From Mesorhizobium sp. YC-39 (GTDB taxonomy: Bacteria; Pseudomonadota; Alphaproteobacteria; Rhizobiales; Rhizobiaceae): a stretch of DNA of 64,000 nucleotides. The stretch lies in contig NZ_JAOWPS010000009.1 in NCBI RefSeq assembly GCF_025753795.1, positions 1-64,000 of the forward strand. Direction: 5' to 3'. Below, in pieces: positions 8,513-18,000 of the stretch. Every line of letters begins with the position of its first letter. Position 1 is the first letter of the stretch. Made by a program: the position numbers and the translations under genes. Under the pieces are notes generated by a model, which saw only the letters and a program-made list of their open reading frames with translations, ran no database searches and was not told the DNA's origin.

Positions 8513-9376
8513 ATGACGGTCGCCCTCAGCATAGTTGTCGACGGCATCGCCTATGGCATGATCCTGTTCATGATTTCCGTCGGCTTGTCAGTGACGATGG
8601 GCTTGATGCGGATCGTCAATCTCGCCCATGGCGGCTTTGCCATGCTTGGCGGCGCGTGCGCGCACGTGCTGACCATGCGATATGGGGTGCCGTTCGTCCC
8701 GGCCCTCGCCGCCTCTGTGATTGCCGTGATCGTGATTGCGATCCCCCTCGAGCGGCTGGTCTACCGTCACATCTATCGCTTCAGCGAACTCGAACAGGTT
8801 CTTGCAACGATCGGGATCGTCTTCGTGATGATCGCCACCGTCAATCTCTTCCTCGGCTCCACCCTTCTACCGATCCGGATGCCGCCGGAAGTAAGCATTC
8901 CGATTAATCTCGGCTTCAAGGTGCTCCCGCTACATAGACTCATCGTCATCGTCGTCGGGCTTCTGATGGTGACGGGGTTATACCTGCTCGTGGAACGCAC
9001 CCGGTTCGGCATCTTTCTGCGCGCGGCAGTCGACAACCAGAACACTGCGGCATCACTCGGGATCGATACCCCCAAAGTGTATCTGGCCGCCTTCGCTCTT
9101 GGTGCGGGGCTGGCGGCAGTCGGCGGAATTCTCGGCGCCGAGTTGCTACCTATCGAGGCATACTATCCTCTGCGATACATGGTCCTCTTTCTCATCGTCG
9201 TGACAGTCGGCGGTATGGGGAGCATTGTCGGATCGTTCATCGCGGCTTTGGGCCTCGGCATCCTCGATACAGCCGGCAGATACCTGCTTCCCGATGTTGG
9301 GACAATTTTCTTCTTCCTTGCGATCATAGCGCTTCTGGCCCTGCGCCCGAACGGTCTTCTGGTCAGACCATCATGA
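8513..9376 (+). CDS. ABC importer permease, LivH type
   Basis: A 287-residue inner-membrane permease of the branched-chain amino acid family with about eight hydrophobic helices and the conserved VNLAHGGFAMLG segment near residue 36 and GGMGSIVGSFIAA near residue 225. It forms the transmembrane channel with the LivM-type protein encoded next, with which it overlaps by 4 bp (ATGA). Part of the importer operon that begins with the binding protein. Confidence 0.9.
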   Translation: MTVALSIVVDGIAYGMILFMISVGLSVTMGLMRIVNLAHGGFAMLGGACAHVLTMRYGVPFVPALAASVIAVIVIAIPLERLVYRHIYRFSELEQVLATIGIVFVMIATVNLFLGSTLLPIRMPPEVSIPINLGFKVLPLHRLIVIVVGLLMVTGLYLLVERTRFGIFLRAAVDNQNTAASLGIDTPKVYLAAFALGAGLAAVGGILGAELLPIEAYYPLRYMVLFLIVVTVGGMGSIVGSFIAALGLGILDTAGRYLLPDVGTIFFFLAIIALLALRPNGLLVRPS

Positions 9377-10362
9377 TCCTGATTTCTACAATCGATATCG
9401 TGCGCACGTCGCTGGGTGGCACCGGCAAGCTCCTGCCCGTTGCCATCCTGATCATCTGTGCTTTCGCCGCCTTTTGGCTGTTTCCGTACGATCTGGGGTT
9501 CTTGACCCAGATGCTGATCATGATGGTTTTCGTGGTCTCTTTCGACCTGATCCTCGGTTATGCGGGTGTCGCGACGCTGGGTCATGCGGCAATGTACGGG
9601 TGTGGGGCTTATGCTGCCGGGCTCTTTGCGATCCACGCGTCACCCGATCCACTGCTTGGACTTGCCGTCGGCGCGGTGATCGGAGCCCTGATCGCGTTCT
9701 TTTCCGGCCTGCTATTGATGCGCGCGCATGGGCTGTCGCTGTTGATGCTGTCGATCGCGATCACAATGGTGTTGCAGGAGATCGCCTCGAAGGCGCGTGA
9801 TGTCACCGGCGGCGCTGACGGACTATCCGGCATATCCATGACGCCGATCCTGGGGGTCTTCGAGTTTGATTTCATCGGGAAGACAGCGTTCTGGTACGCG
9901 TTCAGTGTCCTGTTTATCATCTTGGTGGTCCTGCGTGTCCTTGTTGCATCTCCCTTCGGTCTCGCCCTGCGAGGCATCAAGGACAGTCCTAGCCGAATGC
10001 GTGCAATCGGCACACCGGTCTATTGGCGCAAGGTGACGGCCTATGTGATTGGGGGAACGATCGCAGGGATCGCCGGCGCCCTGTCTGCCCAAATCACCAG
10101 CCTGGTCAGCGTGGAAGCGTTCAATTTCGCGCTATCCGCGGATGTCATGGTGATGCTGATTCTTGGAGGTGCCGGTCGCCTCTATGGTGCGTTGATCGGG
10201 ACGCTTGTGTTCATGACGGTTCGTCATGTCGCAGCCAGCATCGACCCTTTCAACTGGCTGTTCGTCATCGGCTTCATGCTTCTGGCAGTCGTCTTCTTCC
10301 TGCCTGATGGTCTTATCTCGCTGCCTAGGCGGGTGGCGGGCATGATCGGGGCGCGCAAATGA
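9373..10362 (+). CDS. ABC importer permease, LivM type
   Basis: A 329-residue polytopic membrane protein with the LivM features: GYAGVATLGHAAMYGCGAYAAG split around residues 56-78 and the cytoplasmic EAA-like loop near LRGIKDSPSRMRAIG. It pairs with the LivH-type protein. Start and stop codons overlap the genes on both sides by 4 bp, showing translational coupling within the operon. Confidence 0.9.
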   Translation: MILISTIDIVRTSLGGTGKLLPVAILIICAFAAFWLFPYDLGFLTQMLIMMVFVVSFDLILGYAGVATLGHAAMYGCGAYAAGLFAIHASPDPLLGLAVGAVIGALIAFFSGLLLMRAHGLSLLMLSIAITMVLQEIASKARDVTGGADGLSGISMTPILGVFEFDFIGKTAFWYAFSVLFIILVVLRVLVASPFGLALRGIKDSPSRMRAIGTPVYWRKVTAYVIGGTIAGIAGALSAQITSLVSVEAFNFALSADVMVMLILGGAGRLYGALIGTLVFMTVRHVAASIDPFNWLFVIGFMLLAVVFFLPDGLISLPRRVAGMIGARK

Positions 10363-11108
10363 CATCGGGCCTCAGGATCAGAAACCTCTCGAAGAATTTC
10401 GGCGGACTGCAGGTCGCGAGGAACATCACGCTCGACATTCCCACAGGAGCTCGCGCTGCACTGATTGGCCCCAACGGGGCTGGAAAGACAACCTTTGCAA
10501 ACCTGATCATTGGAGCCCTTCAGCCTTCATCAGGCTCCATTCATCTTGACGGCAAGGATATCAGTCAGCTTGCCGAGGCTGCCCGCGTAAGAGCAGGCAT
10601 CGCAAAGACCTTCCAGATCACCAACCTGTTCAAGGACCTGTCCGTTCGGGACAACATCCGCCTGCCCATCCTCGAGCGAGAGCACAGGACGTTTCGCTTT
10701 CTGGAACGCCACGATGGCGATGCGGCCATCGAGGCCGAGGTCGAAGAGCTTCTGGCTGACTTCCGGTTGCTCCCTCTGGCCAACCGCCTCGTTCGCAGCC
10801 TCGCCTACGGACAGCAGAGGTTGGTCGAACTTGCTTTGACTCTTTCGCTAAAGCCCAGGATCCTGATACTCGACGAACCCGCCGCAGGGGTTCCGTCATC
10901 CGACAGTCATCTGATCGTCGATGCAATCAAGCGGTTGCCGACCGATCTCTCGGTCTTGATCATCGAACACGACATGAAACTGGTGTTCGAAGTTGCAAGC
11001 AGGATCATCGTCCTCGTTAACGGCGCGGTTCTCGTTGAGGGCACGCCTGAAGAGATCAGCCGCGACTTGCGCGTGCGCGAGTTGTACCTCGGAGCGGGCC
11101 ATGGCTGA
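10359..11108 (+). CDS. ABC importer ATPase, LivG type
   Basis: A 249-residue ATP-binding subunit. Walker A GPNGAGKTT near residues 33-41, Walker B ILILDEPAAG near 168-177 and the switch His in IIEHDMK are present. The signature region is atypical: SLAYGQQRLVELA instead of the usual LSYGQQR, which is normal in the LivG group. It energises import together with the LivF-type subunit. Confidence 0.9.
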   Translation: MTSGLRIRNLSKNFGGLQVARNITLDIPTGARAALIGPNGAGKTTFANLIIGALQPSSGSIHLDGKDISQLAEAARVRAGIAKTFQITNLFKDLSVRDNIRLPILEREHRTFRFLERHDGDAAIEAEVEELLADFRLLPLANRLVRSLAYGQQRLVELALTLSLKPRILILDEPAAGVPSSDSHLIVDAIKRLPTDLSVLIIEHDMKLVFEVASRIIVLVNGAVLVEGTPEEISRDLRVRELYLGAGHG

Positions 11109-11811
11109 AACACTTTTGGAACTCGAGAATGTCGTCGCGGGCTATAGCGAGACCCATATCCTGCGAAATCTCTCTCTGAAGGTTGTGCAAGGGGAGCGAC
11201 TCGCGATCATCGGGCGAAATGGCGTCGGAAAGACCACGACGCTCAACACGGTGATGGGTCTGACGCGGCAGCATTCGGGAGCGATCCGACTCAAGGGACA
11301 GCCAATTGACCGGCTCCCGCCTCATAAGCGATCCCGCCTCGGCCTCGGCCTCGTTCCGCAGACGCGGGACATCTTCCCTTCTCTTACCGTGGAAGAGAAC
11401 CTGCAGGCCGGCGTGCGCAACGGCGCAAGCATCGAGGAGGCCTATGACCTCTTCCCTCGGCTCAAGGAGCGCCGGCGAAACGGCGGTCGCCAACTTTCCG
11501 GCGGCGAACAGCAAATGCTGGCCGTCGCCAGAACGCTGATGGGGAAGCCGGACATCATCCTGCTCGACGAACCGCTGGAGGGCTTGGCTCCGGTCATATG
11601 TGAGAGGCTGGTCGCAGTGTTTCAGGAGCTTTCGAGGCGTGGGCATACCATTGTGCTCGTCGAGCAGCATACAGCCATCGCGCTCGATTTCGCCGAGCGC
11701 GTGATCATCATCGAACAGGGGGGCATCGTGTTCGAGGGCGCCGCGTCGGAGCTCAAGTCCAACAAGGAGTTTCTTGATCGCCACGTCGGCATCGCAGCTC
11801 CGCATCACTGA
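11101..11811 (+). CDS. ABC importer ATPase, LivF type
   Basis: A 236-residue ATPase with Walker A GRNGVGKTT, signature LSGGEQQML and Walker B IILLDEPLEGL. The ATG at 11101 overlaps the previous gene by 8 bp and gives the normal LivF length; the frame continues upstream to 10993 only as an overlap. Last gene of the importer set, 23 bp before the P450 gene, which is probably in the same transcript. Confidence 0.9.
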   Translation: MAETLLELENVVAGYSETHILRNLSLKVVQGERLAIIGRNGVGKTTTLNTVMGLTRQHSGAIRLKGQPIDRLPPHKRSRLGLGLVPQTRDIFPSLTVEENLQAGVRNGASIEEAYDLFPRLKERRRNGGRQLSGGEQQMLAVARTLMGKPDIILLDEPLEGLAPVICERLVAVFQELSRRGHTIVLVEQHTAIALDFAERVIIIEQGGIVFEGAASELKSNKEFLDRHVGIAAPHH

Positions 11812-11834
11812 CACGACCAATCGGGAGCCGTGGT

Positions 11835-13064
11835 ATGCAACTGGTAGCGGATCATATCCCCACGAAGATCTCGGCCGATATTCCTGTGTGGGACATCGAT
11901 CCGTACGATGCGGAGATTCTCCGTAACCCGGCATCCTATTATGTCGAACTGAGAAAGCGTGGTCCGTTCGTCCACATTCCCCGGTATGCCATTCTCGCTT
12001 GCGGTCGCTTCAATGAGACTAGGGAAGTTTTCTCCGACTGGCAGCGCTTCGTTTCCTCCCGAGGAGTTGGCCTCACGGATTTCCAAGTCGCTCCGTCCTG
12101 GCGCAAGCCATCCATCGTATTGGAGGTGGAACCGCCCTATCACACAAGGACGCGAACAGTCATTTCACGCGCCCTGTCTCCCCGTGCGGTGAGTGTGCTC
12201 AAGGATGCTTTCGCCGAGAGGGCAAACGCGCTGGTCGACGAACTGGTCGAGCGCGGCGAGTTCGATTTGGTTCCGGATCTGGCTGAGGCATTTCCCGTAA
12301 GTGTGTTTCCTGCGGCCGTCGGGCTTCAAGAAATCGACACGCGCGCGCTGGTTGATTTCGGTGCGTTCGGCTTCAACGCTTTGGGTCCTGATAACGCCTT
12401 GCGCCGCGCTGCGCTGGAACGGGGACCCCAAATCATGCCCTGGATCATGAAGCACTGCAAACGCGAAGCGTTGGCTCCGGGGGGCTTCGGCGAAACCATC
12501 TACGCGGCAGCCGATGCCGGCGAGCTGACCGAGGACGAAGCTGCAATGCTCGTGCGGTCGCTGCTGTCGGCGGGCGTCGACACGACCGTGACCGGCATTG
12601 GCAACGCGGTATGGTGCCTTGCATCGAATCCGGGCGAGTTCGAAAAGCTCAAGAGGGATCCCAAGCTTGCCCGACCAGCCTTCGAGGAGGCGCTGAGGTA
12701 TACGTCGCCGGTCCATTCGTTTTGCAGGACGGCCAGTGTCGACACCACCGTGGGCGGCGTCGAAATACCCCAAGATACCAAAATCCTCTGTGTTCTCGGC
12801 GCGGCCAATCTTGATGAAGATCAGTGGCCGGAAGCCAGGCACTACAAGGTCGACAGACGACCTGTCGGTCATCTCGCATTTGGTGTGGGGATCCATGGCT
12901 GTGTTGGCCAGAACATTGCCCGAGCGGAAGCAGAGGCAGTCCTGACCGCGATCGCAAGCAAGGTCGGATTAATCGAGCTCGTTAGCGAACCTGTCTGGCG
13001 CCCCAACAATGCGATCCATGCGCTCGACAGCATGCGCGTGCGCTTTACGCTACGCAATAGCTAG
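11835..13064 (+). CDS. Cytochrome P450, CYP199-like
   Basis: A 409-residue soluble bacterial P450. Seen: I-helix AGVDTT (246-251), ExxR at 285-288 in FEEALRYTSP, and the haem loop FGVGIHGCVGQ with Cys356. The I-helix stretch LLSAGVDTTVTGIGNAVWCL resembles the CYP199 family, whose members O-demethylate para-methoxybenzoates such as 4-methoxybenzoate (established for CYP199A2). This fits its place after an importer and near a LigM-like demethylase. No ferredoxin or reductase gene is next to it, so electrons must come from proteins encoded elsewhere. Subfamily and substrate are inference. Confidence 0.85.
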   Translation: MQLVADHIPTKISADIPVWDIDPYDAEILRNPASYYVELRKRGPFVHIPRYAILACGRFNETREVFSDWQRFVSSRGVGLTDFQVAPSWRKPSIVLEVEPPYHTRTRTVISRALSPRAVSVLKDAFAERANALVDELVERGEFDLVPDLAEAFPVSVFPAAVGLQEIDTRALVDFGAFGFNALGPDNALRRAALERGPQIMPWIMKHCKREALAPGGFGETIYAAADAGELTEDEAAMLVRSLLSAGVDTTVTGIGNAVWCLASNPGEFEKLKRDPKLARPAFEEALRYTSPVHSFCRTASVDTTVGGVEIPQDTKILCVLGAANLDEDQWPEARHYKVDRRPVGHLAFGVGIHGCVGQNIARAEAEAVLTAIASKVGLIELVSEPVWRPNNAIHALDSMRVRFTLRNS

Positions 13065-13083
13065 GAGTGCTGGCACCGTGGTT

Positions 13084-13621
13084 TCAGTAAGCTGCCGCGC
13101 ACCGGACGGTCGTGTTGCAAAGATCGACCGAAGGCGGATGTGGCACTCGATGTTGGCCCTTGAGCGTGGCGCGCCCTTCAATAGCCGGCTGCCATTCCTG
13201 CTTCTCAGCCTTCGAGGCGAACAAGGAGGGGTTGCCGCGCACTGCGTCGATGACTTCGGAGTTCGCTGCGAGTCGATCGAGCACGGCACGGATGACGGTC
13301 GGACGCTTCGACGATTGAATCGATCTTCATGGCGTTCGCGGCCGTATGAAGATCCTGATACATCCGCACAAAGCGGTCCGACGGTCCGACACTTTGTGCC
13401 ATTGCTGCTTCACTACGTTTCGCGAGTTCCCCCTCACGATTTCGGTGACCGATCGCACCGACTGCGCCACGCCACGCGGCAGTGGTTCGGCCACCATTGC
13501 GGATGCGTTGGCGGTGGGAGCACGCTTCAGGATTGACGACTAGGAACCTATTAGGGCCGCTGCCCATGTTGAGAGGGTTTGTCGCTTTCGCGACACGGTG
13601 ATGTTCGGTCGGCGTGCCCAC
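13084..13621 (-). pseudogene. Frameshifted remnant of unknown gene
   Basis: Two overlapping minus-strand frames read like one broken protein: the upstream frame gives FVRMYQDLHTAANAMKIDSI, and after a shift near 13270-13290 the other continues VLDRLAANSEVIDAVRGNPS and SKAEKQEW. Composition changes from plausible to low-complexity where each frame is left. I do not recognise the family. It could be the end of a mobilisation or effector-type gene. Nothing else is seen in the 678 bp between the P450 and EipB genes. Confidence 0.35.
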
Positions 13622-13742
13622 ACACGCTCAGTTACGCCATTGAATAATATGTAGCACAGTTTCTGAGGTTCTTTCTGCGCGGTTGGCACGACTCTTGATG
13701 CTCTCGTTGCGCGACAGCAGGTTGCGCCAACTGGAGTTGCGA

Positions 13743-14570
13743 ATGCGTATCCCGAGACGGCTCGTCCTTCCTATCATCGCCCTCTGTGTCTTTGTGCTTT
13801 CGGACACGGCCGCCGCGCGCTTTCTGCTACCTCATCGTGCCGTTTACGACATGACGCTGATCAAGGCTTCCGACAGATCAGGGATTGCTGACGTAACGGG
13901 TCGTATGATTTACGAGTTCCATGGCTCTGCCTGCCTAGATTATACAACCAATACCCGCATTGTGACGCGCATCGACTCGGTCACCACGAGTGGGCTGACC
14001 GACCAGCAAATGACGACCTTCGAGGCTGCCGACGGCAACACTTTCTCATTCATGACCAAGACCTATGTCGACCAGGCACTTCAGAAGGAGGTGCGCGGCA
14101 CGGCGACACGCGAGGGCCAGAACGTCATGGTCAGGCTGGAGAAGCCGGAGCACAAGGATTTCGACATTGGCTCAACACAGTTTCCGACGCAGCATATGCT
14201 CGACATCATGAACCGTGCCGATGCCGGTGAGACCCTTTATGAGACTAGACTGTTCGACGGCGTCGGCGATGCCGACAAGGCTATGACCACGAGCGTCCTA
14301 ATCGGGAAGAAGGCCGAGGCCGAGAAGAACGACCCTGAGGCGCCAGCTCTCGCCAAACTGGAAAAGGATCGCGCTTGGCCGATCGAAGTTGCCTATTTCG
14401 ACGACAGCACGGAGGGCGGCGACGAACTTCCGCAAACTATAATCAACTTAAAGTTACATGAAAATGGGATCGCGCGTGACCTAGTGATGAACTATAGCAA
14501 CTTCTCTCTTTCCGGCAAACTCGTCAAACTCGAGCTGTTGGATATGAAGTCGGGTATCTGCGACAAGTAG
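13743..14570 (+). CDS. EipB/DUF1849-family periplasmic envelope-integrity protein
   Basis: A 275-residue exported protein with an N-terminal signal peptide (about residues 1-27, ending TAAA) and the opening FLLPHRAVYDMTL typical of DUF1849. Brucella EipB is a periplasmic beta-spiral protein needed for envelope integrity and stabilised by a disulfide between an early and a C-terminal cysteine. Here the only candidates after the leader are in GSACLDY and in the final SGICDK, which fits. The ATG at 13743 follows CTGGAG at good spacing and places the leader correctly. Usually chromosomal and conserved in Rhizobiales; its presence between accessory modules may mean a paralogue. Confidence 0.8.
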   Translation: MRIPRRLVLPIIALCVFVLSDTAAARFLLPHRAVYDMTLIKASDRSGIADVTGRMIYEFHGSACLDYTTNTRIVTRIDSVTTSGLTDQQMTTFEAADGNTFSFMTKTYVDQALQKEVRGTATREGQNVMVRLEKPEHKDFDIGSTQFPTQHMLDIMNRADAGETLYETRLFDGVGDADKAMTTSVLIGKKAEAEKNDPEAPALAKLEKDRAWPIEVAYFDDSTEGGDELPQTIINLKLHENGIARDLVMNYSNFSLSGKLVKLELLDMKSGICDK

Positions 14571-14932
14571 CAATGGCCCCCGGCCGCGGTGGCAGACTTC
14601 ACCTCTTCAGCGGCTGGCGCAACTGCGCGCCCAAACCGGCCCGCCAAAAACGGGACTTTCAAATCGGAGGCCCGCGCTCTGGGGGTGGGGCAATTTCGGC
14701 TAACCCGCGAGCTCGTTTGCTCAACGAAAATTGACCGAGCTCGAGAAGGTACAAATCATAAACGGTCGCAAGGCGCGGCATCTCCGCCAATATCCGTCGG
14801 CCGAGATCGACGCGACCTTTAAGGACCATACTGCGAGCATGGAAATCCTCGTTTGCCCATCCGCGATAGACGTAGAGGCACCGGACCGCAGACTGTTCTC
14901 TTCGAGCGTTCGCTTTACAGACGGCGGGGATC
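14571..14932. other. Intergenic region without recognised gene
   Basis: Between the EipB-family gene and the tts box. Short frames here lack ribosome sites and family features. I see no RNA gene or insertion end. Confidence 0.5.
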
Positions 14933-14961
14933 GTCAGCTTCTCGACAGCTTGCCCGAGTAG
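14933..14961 (+). promoter_or_regulatory. tts box (TtsI-activated type III promoter element)
   Basis: GTCAGCTTCTCGACAGCT at 14933-14950 matches the rhizobial tts box pattern GTCAGnTTnTCGnnAGCT at every fixed position, followed ten bases later by GTA. TtsI, induced through NodD and flavonoids, activates type III effector genes from such boxes. It stands directly before the NopD-like gene, and a second box with the same spacing precedes the NopP gene. Confidence 0.85.
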
Positions 14962-15055
14962 TTTTGAGCCTCAGGTGACCTATAAGCGTGAGACAAGCGT
15001 GGACCTACCTAACTTCAATCCAACGGATCCGGCTTGGCGGGAGACGTTCGACGCC

Positions 15056-18000
15056 ATGCAACGGCAGCAGGCGGCGCACGCCGGGCACAATGGCTTTGAG
15101 CAGCACTTGCTGCGCGAGGCGCGCCAAGCCGATGCCGCGCCGGTCGCACGGATCCATGCGCCTCGAGACCGCTTTTATCCTCGTCTGTCTGACAAAGACC
15201 GGAGCCTCATCGACGCGGCGATCAAGGCCGAGGTTGCGCGCCGGGATCTGAAAGGACAGACGTCCAGGGGTTATGCAGCCGCTCTTCGCAGATTAGCGGA
15301 TGATCTCGGATCGCAAGGTAAGACGCTTTCTGCGCTCGATCACCAATCCTTGATTGCTTACGCTAAAAGTTTCTTTTCCCATGACGGGTCGATGGTGGCC
15401 GCGTTGACAGTGCTTCGTAAGCACCGCGACCCCGGCGCTCCTGCTGACGGACGTCAGCGTAATGACCCCCCTGTGGAAGACAAGAACCTCATCGAGCGGG
15501 TTGTCCAGGCGGCGGCTGCGGACCGGGGATGGCTACCGAGCACCGCCGAGCAGTATGATAGGACTCTTCGCAGATTGGCGACATCTCTCGGCCCTGGCCA
15601 AACGATTACTGCACTCGATCACAATTCCTTGGTCGCACATGTCAAGTCATTCGGGGGTCGGGATAAGGAGGCAATGGGAGCCGCGCTGACGGTGCTTCGT
15701 GAATATCGTGAGCCAGGTATTTTAGCGGATCGCAGGCCTCCACATCATGGTTCCTCTGGTGCCGACCCCGTCGCAGGGGTCCATGCGCCTCGAGACCGCT
15801 TTTATCCTCATCTGTCTGATGAAGACCGGAGCCTCATCGACGCGGCGATCAAGGCCGAGGTTGCGCGCCGGGATCTGAAAGGGCAAACGCCCAGGGGTTA
15901 TACGGCGGCTCTTCGCAGATTAGGGAATGATCTCGGGTCGCAAGGCAAGTCGCTTTCTACACTCGATCACGAATCCTTGGTTGCTTACGCTAAAAGTTTC
16001 TTTTCCCGTGACGGATCAATTGTGGCGGCGTTGATGTTGCTTCGTAAGCATCGCGACCCCAGTGCTCCTGCTGACGGACGTCCACGCAATGAACCCCCTG
16101 TGGAAGACAAGAACCTCATCGAGCAGGCTGTCCAGGCGGCGGCTGCCCGACGGGGATGGCTACCGAGCACCGCCGAGGAGTATGATAGGACCCTTCGCAG
16201 ATTGGCGAAATCTCTCGGCCCTGGCCAAACGATTACTACACTCGATCCCGATTCCTTGGTCGCACATGTCACGTCATTCGGGGATCGGGATAAGCTGGCA
16301 ATGGGAGCGCTGACGGTGCTTCAAGAATATCGTGGGCGCGGTACTTTAGCTGATCGCAGGCCTCCCTCCATGGAAGGCGAGCGCCTCATCGATGATGTGG
16401 CTCGTGTCGGCGGACACCCCGAGACGACACCCGCCACCGGGTTGAATATCATTCGTGATTGCCGCAGCAGCATCTGGGAGGGCCCTTTCGGGGCGGACGG
16501 CTCTCGGCAGGCGGAGGAACAGGCCGTCCAGTCGCCAGTGCTGTCTGTCAATCCAGAGGAGCTTCGGCGACTGTTGGACGATCAATCCGCCCAGTCGCCG
16601 TCAAATTTCAATTCGGCGGAGCTTTGGGAGGGGGCGGATCAAGCTGGTCAGCTGCCAGCCGACAGTTGGGGCACGGTGAACTTTTGGCAAGGTGTGCCCT
16701 CACCTCCCTATTCGCCGGCAGGCGCTGTTGATCAGCCAAGCCCAGCCCTCCCCTCGCCGGGGCTGGCTGTCAATCCAGAGGAGGTTCTGCGAGGGGCGGA
16801 TCAGCCGGAGCAGTTGAGACCAGCGAAGAGGCAGAGGACGCTGAGCAATCCCCAAGGGGATGCCATTGAGCGGCAACTGAGCGCGATCGGCAATTCAGGC
16901 GGTCGCGTGCTGCAGGCCCCTATCCATCAACTGGCTTCGTCGTCAAGGGAAGCGCAGCCCATAATGCAGGGGAGCGGGCAAGATTACATACCAGCGCCGC
17001 ACACCGGAGGTGGTGGGGCGATCTTAGGCGCCTCGGCGCTGCAGCCGGATCGTTCAACAACGGTTTGCGTAGGTGGCGACAAGCGTCCTCTTTATTCCGA
17101 AGATGCGTCCCTCATGGAGGGTCTCAGGGCGGCACTCATCGCCCGTGGGGCCAAGGACGGCACCGCCACGCGCCATGTGAATTGTCTTCTCAACTTCAGT
17201 CGTTGGCTCGTTGAAAACGACAAGCAGGGCATTGCTCCTCGGCTTCACGACAAGTCGCTGGACGACGACGTCAAGGAGCTCGAAAGAAACGGGGGGTCGT
17301 CGTCCATCGTTCCGGCTCTCAAGTATCTGAAGACATACCAGGCGGGCGCACCCGCGCCAACGATAGGACGTACTGTCCTGAATCCTTATCCCGACGACGC
17401 GGCCCTCATCAAAGAGTACAAATCAGCAGCGCCTGCGAGCGGGCTCAGTCCAGATAGCGCCAGTAACTATGCAAGTGCCCTTGGCAGTTTCGGTCACTAC
17501 CTGCGTCAAAACAACATGCCGGGCATTGCTGCTCGGCTTCATGACAAGTCGCTGGATGAAGATGTCAATCGCTATCCCGGTAGTTACAAACGGGTCGTAT
17601 TCGCTCTGGCTCACCTTCGCAAGTCACTGCCGCGCAGCGAAGCGTTGGAACCTGAGCGCCAGATTGCCCCCGTGCCGCGCGCTGCCGGATCTCCAGTGGC
17701 CCTCCCCGGGGAAGGTTACGATCAGGATCAACTTTGGGAGATGCTGGAAGAAGCTGGCCCACCGTCTTCCCTCGCGCCAACCGCGCGCCATTCCCAGGCC
17801 CCGGATTTCGGAGAGGCCGTTCGTCACTTGAACTGGCGCCACGCCCACCAGCGCGCGCCAGACGAGTTGATCGCTGCGCTGGACAGGAGCAACCTCATGC
17901 CGAACCAGGAGGTTCAACTGACCAGCTTTTTGATTGATGGCGAGCGCTACACGGCGGGTTGGTTGCCGCTAGGGGGTAGGCCGAGAACCCCACTCAATCC

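Noticed and set aside
13205..13621. 138-codon minus-strand ORF as an intact gene
   Set aside because: Protein-like sequence moves between frames near 13280, so a decayed gene is more likely.
14975..15055. GTG at 14975 as the start of the NopD-like effector
   Set aside because: It is only 13 bp after the tts box, probably upstream of the transcript start, and has no ribosome site; kept as an alternative only.
15000..17700. CRISPR-like array suggested by repeated DNA in the effector gene
   Set aside because: Repeats are long, in frame and coding, without short constant repeats and unique spacers of equal length.
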